A stretch of DNA of 64,000 nucleotides from Pseudomonas sp. HS6 (GCF_023375815.1 NZ_CP067412.1:3906001-3970000), one strand, 5' to 3'. Shown: positions 35,803 through 44,369, counted from the first letter of the stretch. Notes: generated from the sequence alone by a model not told the origin. Made by a program: numbers and translations.

Positions 35803-37789
35803 AGTGCGGACTGTCTTGCTGGGTTTGCCTCGCAAACAAAAGCGATTATTGCAGGTGGCTACCGACATCGTTCTGGTTTGGGTCGCCCTTTGGTTGGCGT
35901 TCATCGTGCGTCTGGGTATCGATGATATGTACAACCCTTTCAAGGCCCACATCTGGCTCTTCGCCTGCGCGCCGGTCATCGCCATCCCACTTTTTATCCG
36001 CTTTGGCATGTATAGAGCGGTCATGCGCTACTTCGGCAATGACGCGCTGATCGCGATCGTCAAGGCCGTCAGCCTGTCATCGCTCATTCTGGCGGTGGTC
36101 GTTTACTGGTACAGCAATCACGAGTCTGTGGTGCCGCGATCGATTATCTTCAACTATTGGTGGTTGAGCATGATGATCATTGGCGGGCTGCGTCTGTGCA
36201 TGCGCCAGTTTTTCATGGGGGACTGGTTTACAGCCGCTCAGCATGTCCCATTTACCAGTCGTGATGATGGTTTGATCAAGGTTGCCATTTATGGGGCAGG
36301 TGTTGCAGGCAATCAGCTTGTCGCGGCCCTGCGAATGGGCCGCGTCATGCGCCCGGTAGCTTTCATTGACGACGATCCCGACATTTCCGACCGTTCGATT
36401 TCGGGACTTCAGGTCTACAAGCCTAGAAACATTCAACAGATGATCGATGTGACCGGCGCCCAGGAAATGCTGTTGGCGTTGCCGTCCTCGACCCGAGCCA
36501 GGCGTCGGGAGATTCTCAATCTGCTTGAAGGTTTTCCGCTTCACGTGCGCAGTGTTCCGAATTTCACCGACCTCGCCAGTGGCCGGGTCAAGGTGGAGGA
36601 TATCCAGGAAGTCGATATTGCCGACTTGTTGGGCAGGGATTCGGTACCCGCCCAGCCTGATCTGCTGGCACGATGCATCAATGGCAAGGTCGTGATGGTC
36701 ACGGGGGCAGGCGGCTCTATCGGTGCTGAACTGTGCCGGCAGATTTTCACTCTTGGCCCGACGACGCTGGTGCTCTACGAACACAGCGAGTTCAACCTGT
36801 ACAGCATTCTCTCGGAACTGGAGCAGCGTGGCTGCAAGGAGTCGACGCCTGTTCGTCTGCTGCCGATCCTCGGCTCCATTCGGCATGAGGAGAAGCTGCT
36901 CGATGTGATGAAAACCTGGAAAGTAGACACCGTCTATCACGCGGCAGCCTATAAACATGTGCCAATGGTCGAGCACAATATCGCCGAAGGCGTGCTCAAC
37001 AATGTGATCGGCACACTCAATACGGCACAGGCTGCACTTCAGTCTGGTGTCTCGAATTTTGTACTCATTTCCACTGACAAAGCAGTGCGGCCGACCAACA
37101 TCATGGGCAGCACCAAGCGACTTGCGGAGTTGACGCTGCAGGCTCTGAGTCGTGAAACGGCCCCCGTATTGTTCAGAGACAGCGCCAACGTATCCCGGGT
37201 CAATAAAACCCGCTTCACCATGGTCCGCTTCGGCAACGTGCTGGGCTCCTCCGGCTCAGTAATTCCTCTGTTTCACAGCCAGATCAAATCAGGTGGCCCG
37301 CTGACGGTTACCCACCCCAAGATAACCCGCTACTTCATGACCATTCCCGAGGCCGCACAATTGGTTATTCAGGCGGGGTCGATGGGACAAGGGGGCGATG
37401 TATTCGTCCTTGACATGGGGGAGCCAGTGCGGATCGTCGAACTCGCCGAGAAAATGATCCATCTTTCCGGTTTGAGTATTCGTTCCGAGCGCAATCCGCA
37501 AGGTGATATTTCGATCGAATTCACTGGCCTGCGTCCTGGTGAAAAGCTCTACGAAGAACTTCTGATAGGCGACAACGTGGCTGCCACACCGCATCCGATG
37601 ATCATGACCGCCAACGAAGATCATCTGCCGTGGGACGTGTTGAAGTCCCGATTGAGCGAGTTGCTCGCGGCGCTTGACCGTGATGATTACTCCCGTGTTC
37701 GTCAGTTGTTGCGCGAAACCGTCAGCGGTTACACCCCCGACGGTGAAATTGTCGACTGGATCTATCAGCAGCGTCGGCTGGAACCCTGA
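35795..37789 (+). CDS. wbpM: UDP-sugar 4,6-dehydratase, membrane-bound (WbpM-like)
   Basis: WbpM converts UDP-GlcNAc to UDP-4-keto-6-deoxy-GlcNAc for QuiNAc/FucNAc-type sugars. The 664-residue protein has four N-terminal hydrophobic helices (about residues 18-125), a first Rossmann region (YGAGVAGNQLVAAL), then the catalytic SDR with TGAGGSIG at 303-310, YKHVPMVEHN, STDKAVRPTN and Met437-x3-Lys441 in place of the usual Tyr-x3-Lys, as known for WbpM. It closes the O-antigen locus and is conserved in nearly all Pseudomonas O types. The ATG lies inside a mini-ORF with the stronger ribosome site. Confidence 0.95.
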   Translation: MDKVRTVLLGLPRKQKRLLQVATDIVLVWVALWLAFIVRLGIDDMYNPFKAHIWLFACAPVIAIPLFIRFGMYRAVMRYFGNDALIAIVKAVSLSSLILAVVVYWYSNHESVVPRSIIFNYWWLSMMIIGGLRLCMRQFFMGDWFTAAQHVPFTSRDDGLIKVAIYGAGVAGNQLVAALRMGRVMRPVAFIDDDPDISDRSISGLQVYKPRNIQQMIDVTGAQEMLLALPSSTRARRREILNLLEGFPLHVRSVPNFTDLASGRVKVEDIQEVDIADLLGRDSVPAQPDLLARCINGKVVMVTGAGGSIGAELCRQIFTLGPTTLVLYEHSEFNLYSILSELEQRGCKESTPVRLLPILGSIRHEEKLLDVMKTWKVDTVYHAAAYKHVPMVEHNIAEGVLNNVIGTLNTAQAALQSGVSNFVLISTDKAVRPTNIMGSTKRLAELTLQALSRETAPVLFRDSANVSRVNKTRFTMVRFGNVLGSSGSVIPLFHSQIKSGGPLTVTHPKITRYFMTIPEAAQLVIQAGSMGQGGDVFVLDMGEPVRIVELAEKMIHLSGLSIRSERNPQGDISIEFTGLRPGEKLYEELLIGDNVAATPHPMIMTANEDHLPWDVLKSRLSELLAALDRDDYSRVRQLLRETVSGYTPDGEIVDWIYQQRRLEP

Positions 37790-37901
37790 TTGTTTCATAT
37801 TCTGTAATAGACACGTTTTTGACACTCGCCAATCATGGCCTAAGTTTGAGAAGCAGCTTGGGAAAAGCTGCTTTCTCAATCGATGTCATGGAGCGTCATT
37901 T

Positions 37902-38240
37902 ATGCGTAATGGTTTTTTCTACTCTTTGCTTTTTGCACTGCTGACCAGCGCTTCAATTGCGACTGTTGCTGCACCTTTCGCCGTCCCTCAAACGGAAAAG
38001 GCAGCAATGGTAACGGAGGCGTCCGATACGCTGCCCACGAGTGAAAAGGTCGATCTCAATGGTGCTGATGCGGATACCTTGCAAAAGCAGTTATCCGGTG
38101 TAGGGGCGGCGAAGGCCAAGGCAATTATTGCCTATCGTGATGCTAATGGGCCATTTGCTTCGGTAGATGAGTTGCTTGAAGTGAAAGGCATCGGGAAAGC
38201 GATTCTGGATCGCAATCGCGACAAGCTGGAAGTGAACTAA
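37902..38240 (+). CDS. ComEA-like helix-hairpin-helix DNA-binding protein
   Basis: The 112-residue protein has a signal peptide (RNGFFYSLLFALLTSASIATVAA), a short linker and a C-terminal double helix-hairpin-helix: VDLNGADADTLQKQLSGVG and ELLEVKGIGKAI. In naturally competent bacteria ComEA binds incoming DNA in the periplasm; in Pseudomonas its role is unproven. GGAG lies before the ATG at 37902. Frame upstream of this is open but not coding-like. Together with wbpM it forms the right border of the O-antigen locus, and a terminator follows. Confidence 0.92.
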   Translation: MRNGFFYSLLFALLTSASIATVAAPFAVPQTEKAAMVTEASDTLPTSEKVDLNGADADTLQKQLSGVGAAKAKAIIAYRDANGPFASVDELLEVKGIGKAILDRNRDKLEVN

Positions 38241-38261
38241 GCTCATTATTCAAAGCCAAGG

Positions 38262-38285
38262 GGCCGGTCATTGACCGGCCTTTTT
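38262..38285 (+). terminator. Rho-independent terminator after comEA-like gene
   Basis: GGCCGGTC, an ATT loop and GACCGGCC are followed by TTTTT, 21 bases after the stop codon. Confidence 0.9.
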
Positions 38286-38379
38286 GCATTCTGGCGATCA
38301 CTTGAGGCTGCGGGTGACCATCAAGGCCTCCTGTCGGTGATGGAAAATTACGACTATCATATTGGCTTTGGATTATGCC

Positions 38380-38385
38380 TATAAT
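38380..38385 (+). promoter_or_regulatory. Candidate -10 element for the SDR/KAS pair
   Basis: A perfect TATAAT lies in a short A+T-rich stretch 72 bases before the SDR start. No good -35 box is seen at 16-18 bases. Confidence 0.3.
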
Positions 38386-38457
38386 AAATTCCGTCGCCGC
38401 TGAAACGCTCAGGCTTTTCAGGGCTGCTTATCTGCCAGGCATTCCAGGAGTATGGTC

Positions 38458-39252
38458 ATGAATTCCCCAAAATCCCAAGGTACGGCGCTTGTTACTGGCG
38501 CTTCTTCCGGCATCGGTGCGGTGTATGCCGAGCGGTTGGCGGCGCGTGGTTTTGATCTGTTGCTGGTCGCTCGCGATCATGAGCGCCTCGAGTCCGCAGC
38601 ACGCACGCTGCGGGACGTGTACGGTGTCCAGGTCGAAGTGCTGAAAGCCGATCTGACTCAAAAAGACGAAGTGCTCAAGCTTGAACAACGCCTGCGCAGC
38701 GACTCTGGCATCCGTCTGTTGGTCAATAATGCCGGAGTGGCGGTCAATGGTTTGTTGGCCAACGCCGATCCTGATGTTCTGGAGAAACTGATTCAGTTGA
38801 ACGTCACCAGCCTGACCCGCCTGGCAGCCGCTGCAGCTTCGGCATTCACCAGCGCCGGGCGCGGCACAATCATCAATATCGCGTCAGTGGTCGCCTTGTT
38901 CCCCGAGCGTTTCAATGCGACCTACAGTGCCAGCAAGGCTTACGTGCTGAGCCTCACTCAGTCGCTCAATACGGAACTGGAAGGCACCGGGGTCAAGGTA
39001 CAAGCAGTATTGCCAGGTGTGACCCGCACCGAAATCTGGGAACGTTCCGGTTTCGATGCCAGCGGTATTCCGGCGGAGATGGTCATGGAAGCCGGCGAGA
39101 TGGTGGATGCCGCGTTGGCAGGTCTGGACCAGGGCGAGCTCATCACCATTCCTTCGCTTCCTGATGCCGGGGAATGGCAAGCCTTCGTTGCCGCGCGGCA
39201 CGTGATGGCCCCCAACCTGTCCCACAGCTCGGCAGCCAGCCGTTACAAGTGA
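38458..39252 (+). CDS. Short-chain dehydrogenase/reductase
   Basis: The 264-residue classical SDR has TGASSGIG at residues 13-20, LVNNAGVAVNG, and Tyr156-Ser-Ala-Ser-Lys160 as the catalytic YxxxK. NxASVVALF precedes it. The ATG at 38458 is 7 bases from AGGAG; an earlier ATG at 38452 is too close to it. KAS-II follows 32 bases after the stop. The pair may act in fatty acid or related acyl metabolism, but the substrate is unknown. It belongs to the DltE/YqjQ-like group by general appearance only. Confidence 0.9.
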   Translation: MNSPKSQGTALVTGASSGIGAVYAERLAARGFDLLLVARDHERLESAARTLRDVYGVQVEVLKADLTQKDEVLKLEQRLRSDSGIRLLVNNAGVAVNGLLANADPDVLEKLIQLNVTSLTRLAAAAASAFTSAGRGTIINIASVVALFPERFNATYSASKAYVLSLTQSLNTELEGTGVKVQAVLPGVTRTEIWERSGFDASGIPAEMVMEAGEMVDAALAGLDQGELITIPSLPDAGEWQAFVAARHVMAPNLSHSSAASRYK

Positions 39253-39284
39253 AGGACTTTTGAGTCGTGAGAGGTCAACCCGAT

Positions 39285-40559
39285 ATGGATCAGCGTCGAG
39301 TAGTTGTTACGGGTATGGGCCTGGTATCGCCCTTGGGCAGTGATGTCGAAGTCGTCTGGCAGCGTCTGCTTGCCGGGCGCTCGGGTTTGCGCCAGTTGCC
39401 GGACGCGGTGGTTGCCGATCTGCCGGCCCGGGTCGGTGGTGTGGTGCCGACGATGGAAGAGGACGCCGAAGCGGGTTTCGACCCGGATCGCGCTACGCCG
39501 CCGAAGGAACAGAAGAAGATGGATCGTTTCATTCTGTTTGCCATGGAGGCTGCGCGGCAGGCGCTTGAACAGGCCGGCTGGCATCCGGGGGACCCTCATG
39601 CTCAAGAGCGTACAGCGACCATCATTGGCTCCGGTGTCGGTGGCTTTGGCGCAATCGCAGATGCCGTACGCACCACTGACAGTCGTGGCCCCCGGCGTTT
39701 GTCACCGTTCACCATCCCTTCGTTTCTGGTCAATCTTGCGGCGGGCCATGTCTCGATCCAGCACGGGCTCAAAGGTCCAATTGGCGCACCGGTCACCGCG
39801 TGTGCCGCTGGCGTCCAGGCGATCGGTGACGCCGCTCGATTGATTCGCGCCGGTGAGGCCGATATTGCGGTGTGTGGCGGTGCAGAAGCGTCAATCGATC
39901 GAGTCAGTCTTGCCGGTTTCGCGGCGGCGCGGGCCCTGTCCAGCGGCTACAACGAAACGCCCGAACGAGCCTCGAGGCCGTTCGACAGCGGCAGGGACGG
40001 TTTCGTGATGGGTGAAGGCGCAGGGCTGCTGGTAATCGAATCCCTGGATCACGCACTGGCCCGTGGTGCCAAGCCACTGGCCGAACTGGTCGGCTACGGC
40101 ACCAGCGCCGACGCCTATCACCTGACCGCCGGGCCGGAAGACGGCAGCGGTGCCCGGCGAGCCATGACGTTGGCGCTGGCTCAGGCCGGTATCGCGCCGG
40201 ATCAGGTGCAGCATCTGAATGCGCATGCGACCTCTACGCCGGTTGGCGACCTGGGTGAACTGGCTGCAATCAAGTCGGTGTTTGGAGCGCAGAACAAAAT
40301 CGCCGTGACCTCGACCAAATCCGCCACCGGGCATTTGCTGGGCGCTGCGGGCGGTCTTGAAGCGATCTTCACCCTGTTGGCGATCCGCGATCAGATCGTT
40401 CCGCCGACCCTCAACCTGGACAATCCCGATCCGGCCAGCGAAGGCGTGGACATCGTCCATGGTCAGGCGCGGTCGATGCCGATCGAGTATGCGCTGTCCA
40501 ATGGCTTCGGATTCGGTGGGGTCAATGCCAGTGTGCTGTTCAAGCGTTGGCGGGATTAA
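39285..40559 (+). CDS. Beta-ketoacyl-ACP synthase II (FabF-like)
   Basis: The 424-residue condensing enzyme has the complete catalytic triad: Cys173 in VTACAAGVQAIGDA, His314 in LNAHATSTPVGD and His350 in SATGHLLGAAGG. It opens MDQRRVVVTGMGLVSPLG, as FabF does. The main fabF of Pseudomonas sits in the fab cluster with acpP, so this is probably a second, accessory KAS. It follows an SDR and converges on a TetR gene with a 4-base overlap of stops. GAGAGG lies 9 bases before the ATG. Confidence 0.93.
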   Translation: MDQRRVVVTGMGLVSPLGSDVEVVWQRLLAGRSGLRQLPDAVVADLPARVGGVVPTMEEDAEAGFDPDRATPPKEQKKMDRFILFAMEAARQALEQAGWHPGDPHAQERTATIIGSGVGGFGAIADAVRTTDSRGPRRLSPFTIPSFLVNLAAGHVSIQHGLKGPIGAPVTACAAGVQAIGDAARLIRAGEADIAVCGGAEASIDRVSLAGFAAARALSSGYNETPERASRPFDSGRDGFVMGEGAGLLVIESLDHALARGAKPLAELVGYGTSADAYHLTAGPEDGSGARRAMTLALAQAGIAPDQVQHLNAHATSTPVGDLGELAAIKSVFGAQNKIAVTSTKSATGHLLGAAGGLEAIFTLLAIRDQIVPPTLNLDNPDPASEGVDIVHGQARSMPIEYALSNGFGFGGVNASVLFKRWRD

Positions 40560-41113
40560 TCTTCGGAGCGCTTGAGGTGTTCGCGGGTGACGTCGAGGAT
40601 CTGTTGCGCTAGCTCGGCATCCGCGACACTGCGTGAGAGCAGGAGCGCGCCCACCAGCGTCGACATGATGACGATGCTGCGTTCGGCCGCGTTCTCGCCT
40701 TCGAGGGTCGTCTGAATCTGATCCAGACGCGCCTTCAGCACGGTGTCGCTGGTCGGGCTCGGTTGGCCGCGTAGTCCTAGTTCCGAAGAAATGGTCAACA
40801 ACGGGCAGCCTTCATGAGGAGAAGTCTGGTGCCATTCGGACAGGTACGTATCGATGAAGGCTTCCAGCGGTTTTTCCTGGGCGAACAGCTCCTCGCACAA
40901 GCCTGCGACCTGATCGCCGGCGGCTTGCAGGGCTTTTTCGACCAGGTCGTCCTTGGATTTGAAATGCGAATAAAAGCCGCCGTGGGTCAGGCCCAGCGCT
41001 TTCATCAACGGTTGCAGGCCGGTCGCGCCGATGCCGTCCTTGCGAAACCGTTCGGACGCTTCCTTGATGATGCGCTGATGGGTCTGGGCTTTATGATCCT
41101 GCGAGTAACGCAT
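40556..41113 (-). CDS. TetR/AcrR-family regulator
   Basis: The 185-residue protein begins MRYSQDHKAQTHQRIIKEASERF and continues into a TetR helix-turn-helix (LMKALGLTHGGFYSHFKSKDDLVEKAL at about residues 35-62). The ligand domain holds EGCPLLTISSELGLRG. GGFYSHF is typical of a subgroup often beside oxidoreductase genes. It reads away from the DUF1989 gene (175 bases between starts) and may control it, itself, or the SDR/KAS pair whose end it overlaps. Confidence 0.93.
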   Translation of the reverse strand: MRYSQDHKAQTHQRIIKEASERFRKDGIGATGLQPLMKALGLTHGGFYSHFKSKDDLVEKALQAAGDQVAGLCEELFAQEKPLEAFIDTYLSEWHQTSPHEGCPLLTISSELGLRGQPSPTSDTVLKARLDQIQTTLEGENAAERSIVIMSTLVGALLLSRSVADAELAQQILDVTREHLKRSED

Positions 41114-41288
41114 TTAAACTCTCCGCAACAAGACCGCCATCTTAACCAATGCAAATTGAATGGTGACTGTACTTCTACTTCTAAAAAGCCTGCCGATGAC
41201 TCCAACATGTTCGTAACAGCGGTGAACGGTTGGCACGGATAGTGGTTGCAGCTTGCAAAGTTGCCATCACCGAAGGAGCAGGAGAACC

Positions 41289-42140
41289 ATGTACAAAGAC
41301 TATCCGGCCGCCTATCAAGTCAGTAAAGGCTCGGCCTTGCAGGTCAATGCACCGTTCTACGAGCGGATTCGCGAACAGAAGGCTGCGCGGACCCTGATCG
41401 AGCAATTCGAAGTGCCGATCCGCACCGGTCGTGCCTGGCACGTTCCGGCGGGGCATGTGTTTCGTGTCACCACACCGGTGGGGCCACAGGTGGGCGACTT
41501 CAATGTGTGGAATGCCCACGATCCGCGCGAACGGATGTGGGCGGCGCGGACCCGGCAACTGCAAGGCGCACATGTCAGCACCCATGATCGCCTCTGGTCG
41601 AACCTGCCTTTTCTGCGGCCACTGGTGACCATCACCGATGACAGCCTGGCCAGTTACGGCATCGATGAGCACGGCGGGCGCCTGCACGATTTGCTCGGCA
41701 CGCGCTGCGATCCGTATGTGAACAAGATGCTCACCGGCGAAGACTTCCATCATCATTGCCATTCCAACCTGACCCGCGCCGTACTGCCACACGGTCTGAC
41801 CGAATTCGACGTGCATGACGTACTGAACATCTTTCAGTGCACCGGCCTGAACCACGATGACCTGTACTTCATGAAGGCCTGTCCGGCGCAGAAGGGCGAC
41901 TATCTTGAGTTCTTTGCGGAAATCGACTTGCTGTGTGCATTGTCGACGTGTCCCGGCGGTGATCTGTCGCTGGCGATGTGGGGCCCGGATGCACAGGATC
42001 CGCTGAGTGTGTGTCGTCCGCTGGGCGTGGAAATCTATCGACTTGAGGACTCATTGCTCGAAGGCTGGAGCCCGCCGGAGCGCGCGGCATACAAGGGCCT
42101 GCATGGTCTGCACATCGCCAAGGCCGAGTGGGAAAAATAA
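41289..42140 (+). CDS. DUF1989 / urea carboxylase-associated family protein
   Basis: The 283-residue soluble protein has the family's pattern: HVPAGHVFRVTTPVGPQVGDF near residue 50, WNAHDPRERMWAARTRQLQG, and a cysteine/histidine-rich stretch (CDPYVNKMLTGEDFHHHCHSN) that may bind metal. It ends AKAEWEK. DUF1989 proteins occur with urea carboxylase and amine use; the reaction is unknown to me. AGGAG precedes the ATG at 41289. Divergent from TetR and next to an ethanolamine-type permease, so an amine-related role is possible. Confidence 0.9.
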   Translation: MYKDYPAAYQVSKGSALQVNAPFYERIREQKAARTLIEQFEVPIRTGRAWHVPAGHVFRVTTPVGPQVGDFNVWNAHDPRERMWAARTRQLQGAHVSTHDRLWSNLPFLRPLVTITDDSLASYGIDEHGGRLHDLLGTRCDPYVNKMLTGEDFHHHCHSNLTRAVLPHGLTEFDVHDVLNIFQCTGLNHDDLYFMKACPAQKGDYLEFFAEIDLLCALSTCPGGDLSLAMWGPDAQDPLSVCRPLGVEIYRLEDSLLEGWSPPERAAYKGLHGLHIAKAEWEK

Positions 42141-42154
42141 CGGCTTTCAAAAAC

Positions 42155-42184
42155 AAACCCCGCCGATTATGGCGGGGTTTTTCG
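42155..42184. terminator. Bidirectional terminator between convergent genes
   Basis: AAACCCCGCC, a GATTAT loop and GGCGGGGTTTTT form a symmetric hairpin between the DUF1989 stop (42140, plus strand) and the DUF2897 stop (42186, minus strand). Confidence 0.9.
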
Positions 42185-42185
42185 T

Positions 42186-42353
42186 TCAGCGGTCCTGCGC
42201 GTCCTTGACGTCCGCTTCGGCATTGCGCTCAGCAACGCGCTGACGTTGTTCTTCGGTCAGTTCGACCTTGTTGGCGGTGTCTCGCAGCATCATCAGACCC
42301 CCCACGATCGAGCCGATTGCAACAACCAGAATCAACCAGGCATACCAGGGCAT
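42186..42353 (-). CDS. DUF2897-type single-helix membrane miniprotein
   Basis: Read on the minus strand, a 55-residue product begins MPWYAWLILVVAIGSIVGG, one membrane helix followed by a charged tail (VELTEEQRQRVAERNAEA). This matches the DUF2897 family of short gammaproteobacterial proteins. AGGAG lies 8 bases before the ATG, and the stop is next to a bidirectional terminator. The function of the family is unknown. It is downstream of the permease on the same strand, 130 bases apart. Confidence 0.85.
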   Translation of the reverse strand: MPWYAWLILVVAIGSIVGGLMMLRDTANKVELTEEQRQRVAERNAEADVKDAQDR

Positions 42354-42483
42354 AGCGGCTCTCCTTAATGGCAGGTCGCCGGGCGAGGATTTCGACGGGC
42401 GATGCTGCTTACCACGTTTGAGCGATGGAAAATCGCAGTGGTTCCATTCTAGGCCGGTTATGCCCGGTACACCCGCACAGCGT

Positions 42484-43848
42484 CTATTGACCGGTCAGCA
42501 TCGCATCGGCCGGCGCGTTCGCACGCAACTGGCCGGTGAGCAGGAAATAGCCGAATCCGACCGCCATGAAACCGAGGAAGATCAGCCCGATCAGCGCGTT
42601 GAACCAGGCCATCGCCACCAGACACACCACCGCCAGCACCAGCGCGATGAACGGGATCAGCGGGTAGCACGGTGCGCGGAAAGTCCGCTCCAGATTCGGT
42701 TCGCTTTTGCGCAACTTGAACAGGCTGAGCATGCTCATGATGTACATGACGATGGCGCCGAACACGGCCATGGTGATCATCGCGGCGGTCAGGGTCATGC
42801 CGCCGAGGTTGATCAGGCCGTCGCTGTAAATGGCGGCAATGCCGATGATGCCGCCGGCGATGATCGCCCGGTGCGGCGTCTGGAAACGCGACAGCTTCGC
42901 CAGCGAGGCAGGCAGGTAACCGGCGCGGGCGAGGGCGAAGAACTGCCGCGAGTAGCCAAGAATGATTCCGTGGAAACTCGCCACCAGGCCGAACAGGCCG
43001 ATCCACACCAGCATGTGCAGCCAGCCGGAATTGTCGCCGACCACCGCTTTCATCGCCTGTGGCAGCGGGTCGTTGATGTTTGACAGGGTGCGCCAGTCGC
43101 CAACACCGCCGGCAAAGAACATCACGCCCATCGCCAGCAGCACCAACGTCAGGATGCCGCTGATGTAGGCCTTGGGAATCGTGCGTTTCGGATCCTTGGC
43201 CTCTTCGGCCGCCATGGCCGCGCCTTCGATGGCGAGAAAGAACCAGATCGCAAACGGAATCGCCGCGAACATCCCGGCAATCGCTGGTGCGCCGAATACG
43301 TCCGAGCCGGCCCAGCCATTGAGCGCGAAGTTGCTGAAACTGAAGGCCGGAGCGACCACGCCCATGAACACCAACAGCTCGGCGACGGCCAGCACGCAGA
43401 CGATCAACTCGAAAGTCGCCGCCAGTTTCACACCGAGGATGTTCAGCCCCATGAAGACGATGTATGCGCCGACCGCTGCATGTTTCGGATCGAGGGCCGG
43501 AAACTGCACGTTTAGATAGGCGCCAATCGCTAGCGCAATCGCCGGCGGAGCGAAGACGAATTCTATCAGCGTCGCCAGGCCTGCGATCAATCCGCCTTTT
43601 TCACCGAACGCCCGGCGACTGTAGGCAAACGGCCCACCCGCGTGCGGAATCGCCGTGGTCAGTTCGGTGAAGCTGAAAATAAAGCAGGTGTACATGGTCG
43701 CGACCATGAATGACGTCACCAGAAAGCCCAGCGTTCCTGCGACGCCCCAGCCGTAGCTCCAGCCGAAATACTCCCCGGAAATCACCAGCCCCACCGCGAT
43801 GCCCCACAGGTGCAACGTGCCCAGCGTGGGTTTGAGTTGTGTGTTCAT
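42484..43848 (-). CDS. eat: Ethanolamine permease (APC family)
   Basis: This 454-residue amino acid/polyamine/organocation-superfamily importer has about 12 hydrophobic helices. It begins MNTQLKPTLGTLHLWGIAVG and contains GLVISGEYFGWSYGW, AIPHAGGPFAYSRRAFG, PFAIWFFLAIEGAAMAAEE and SFHGIILGYSRQFFALAR, all close to ethanolamine permeases. GGGAGC stands before the ATG at 43848; the open frame upstream is not coding-like. eutBC are not in the window, so use of ethanolamine is by family only. Confidence 0.9.
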   Translation of the reverse strand: MNTQLKPTLGTLHLWGIAVGLVISGEYFGWSYGWGVAGTLGFLVTSFMVATMYTCFIFSFTELTTAIPHAGGPFAYSRRAFGEKGGLIAGLATLIEFVFAPPAIALAIGAYLNVQFPALDPKHAAVGAYIVFMGLNILGVKLAATFELIVCVLAVAELLVFMGVVAPAFSFSNFALNGWAGSDVFGAPAIAGMFAAIPFAIWFFLAIEGAAMAAEEAKDPKRTIPKAYISGILTLVLLAMGVMFFAGGVGDWRTLSNINDPLPQAMKAVVGDNSGWLHMLVWIGLFGLVASFHGIILGYSRQFFALARAGYLPASLAKLSRFQTPHRAIIAGGIIGIAAIYSDGLINLGGMTLTAAMITMAVFGAIVMYIMSMLSLFKLRKSEPNLERTFRAPCYPLIPFIALVLAVVCLVAMAWFNALIGLIFLGFMAVGFGYFLLTGQLRANAPADAMLTGQ

Positions 43849-44020
43849 GCGTTTGCTCCCTGAACGGTTTGGAAAGCTCGAAGGAGGGTGTGTGCAGTGG
43901 GCGTGCCATTTTGTATTGGCGCGTCGTAATGGGCTGAAAGCTGTCGTATCGGGGATGTTCGCGGCGCAATGCCCACAAAATTGTGCGCCAGTTGGGTGCG
44001 ATGTTGTCTGTGCTGCCGTC

Positions 44021-44109
44021 TTCGCGGGCAAGCCCGCTCCCACAGGTTCAGCTGTGGGATCAGATGCTGTGATCGACACAAATTCTGTGGGAGCGGGCTT
44101 GCCCGCGAA
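44021..44109. repeat. REP pair (REPIN) of Pseudomonas type
   Basis: TTCGCGGGCAAGCCCGCTCC with CACAG (44021-44045) and its inverted copy ending GCCCGCGAA (44085-44109) are exact reverse complements, 39 bases apart. Each arm holds the CGGGCAAGCCCG hairpin. This is the common REP/REPIN arrangement mobilised by RAYT transposases in fluorescent pseudomonads. Confidence 0.92.
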
Positions 44110-44163
44110 CAGGCCCGCCCATACAACGCAAAAATCCGCTGTAACGCCGACGTAAACCCACTC

Positions 44164-44189
44164 TTTACGCTTTCTTTATGCCCCGCGCG
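44164..44189 (+). promoter_or_regulatory. Probable KdpE operator
   Basis: TTTACGCTTTCTTTATGC followed by CCCGCGCG resembles the E. coli KdpE box as I remember it (TTTATACTTTTTTTACACC then CCGCCCG), agreeing at about 20 of 26 positions. TTTACGC and TTTATGC are direct half-sites 11 bases apart, as expected for an OmpR-type dimer. It lies 83 bases before kdpF. Confidence 0.6.
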
Positions 44190-44271
44190 CACCCTCGGTC
44201 TCGTTCCTTTACAGCCACCTTTCCGACAATGCCTCCACACGCGGCAATACGCCGTAACACGGAGATCTTCC

Positions 44272-44361
44272 ATGAGCGTTCTGGACGGGGTGTCACTGCT
44301 GCTGGCAGTGGGGCTGTTCATTTATCTGTTGGTTGCGCTGTTGCGCGCGGATCGGAACTAG
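44272..44361 (+). CDS. kdpF: Potassium-transport subunit KdpF
   Basis: This 29-residue, single-helix peptide (MSVLDGVSLLLAVGLFIYLL and a basic RADRN end) stabilises the KdpFABC complex in the inner membrane. The start ATG follows GGAGATCTTC. The stop is followed directly by the AGGAGCGGCT ribosome site of kdpA, 8 bases apart. Its size and position match KdpF of other bacteria. Confidence 0.92.
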   Translation: MSVLDGVSLLLAVGLFIYLLVALLRADRN

Positions 44362-44369
44362 GAGCGGCT

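Larger units (their letters stand above)
11833..37789. other. O-antigen / surface polysaccharide biosynthesis locus
   Basis: The block between ihfB and the comEA-like gene carries nucleotide-sugar synthesis (rmlBDA, WbpV-, GalE- and WbpM-like), six glycosyltransferases, an ABC-2 exporter, and modification genes (sulfotransferase, CysC, acyltransferase, SGNH hydrolase). It is richer in A+T than its flanks and bounded by conserved genes, as expected for a locus exchanged by recombination in the flanks. I found no wzx flippase, wzy polymerase, wzz regulator or rmlC, so assembly is probably ABC-transporter dependent. Confidence 0.9.
43849..44271. other. 423-base intergenic region between divergent eat and kdpF
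   Basis: There is no gene here. It holds a REP pair (44021-44109) and, nearer to kdpF, a KdpE-like operator. The part from 43849 to 44020 should carry the eat promoter, but I see no clear boxes. Confidence 0.6.

Noticed and set aside
11833..37789. Possibility that the locus is a prophage or genomic island with integrase
   Set aside because: No integrase, transposase, tRNA or attachment repeats were seen. The borders are conserved core genes, which suggests homologous exchange.
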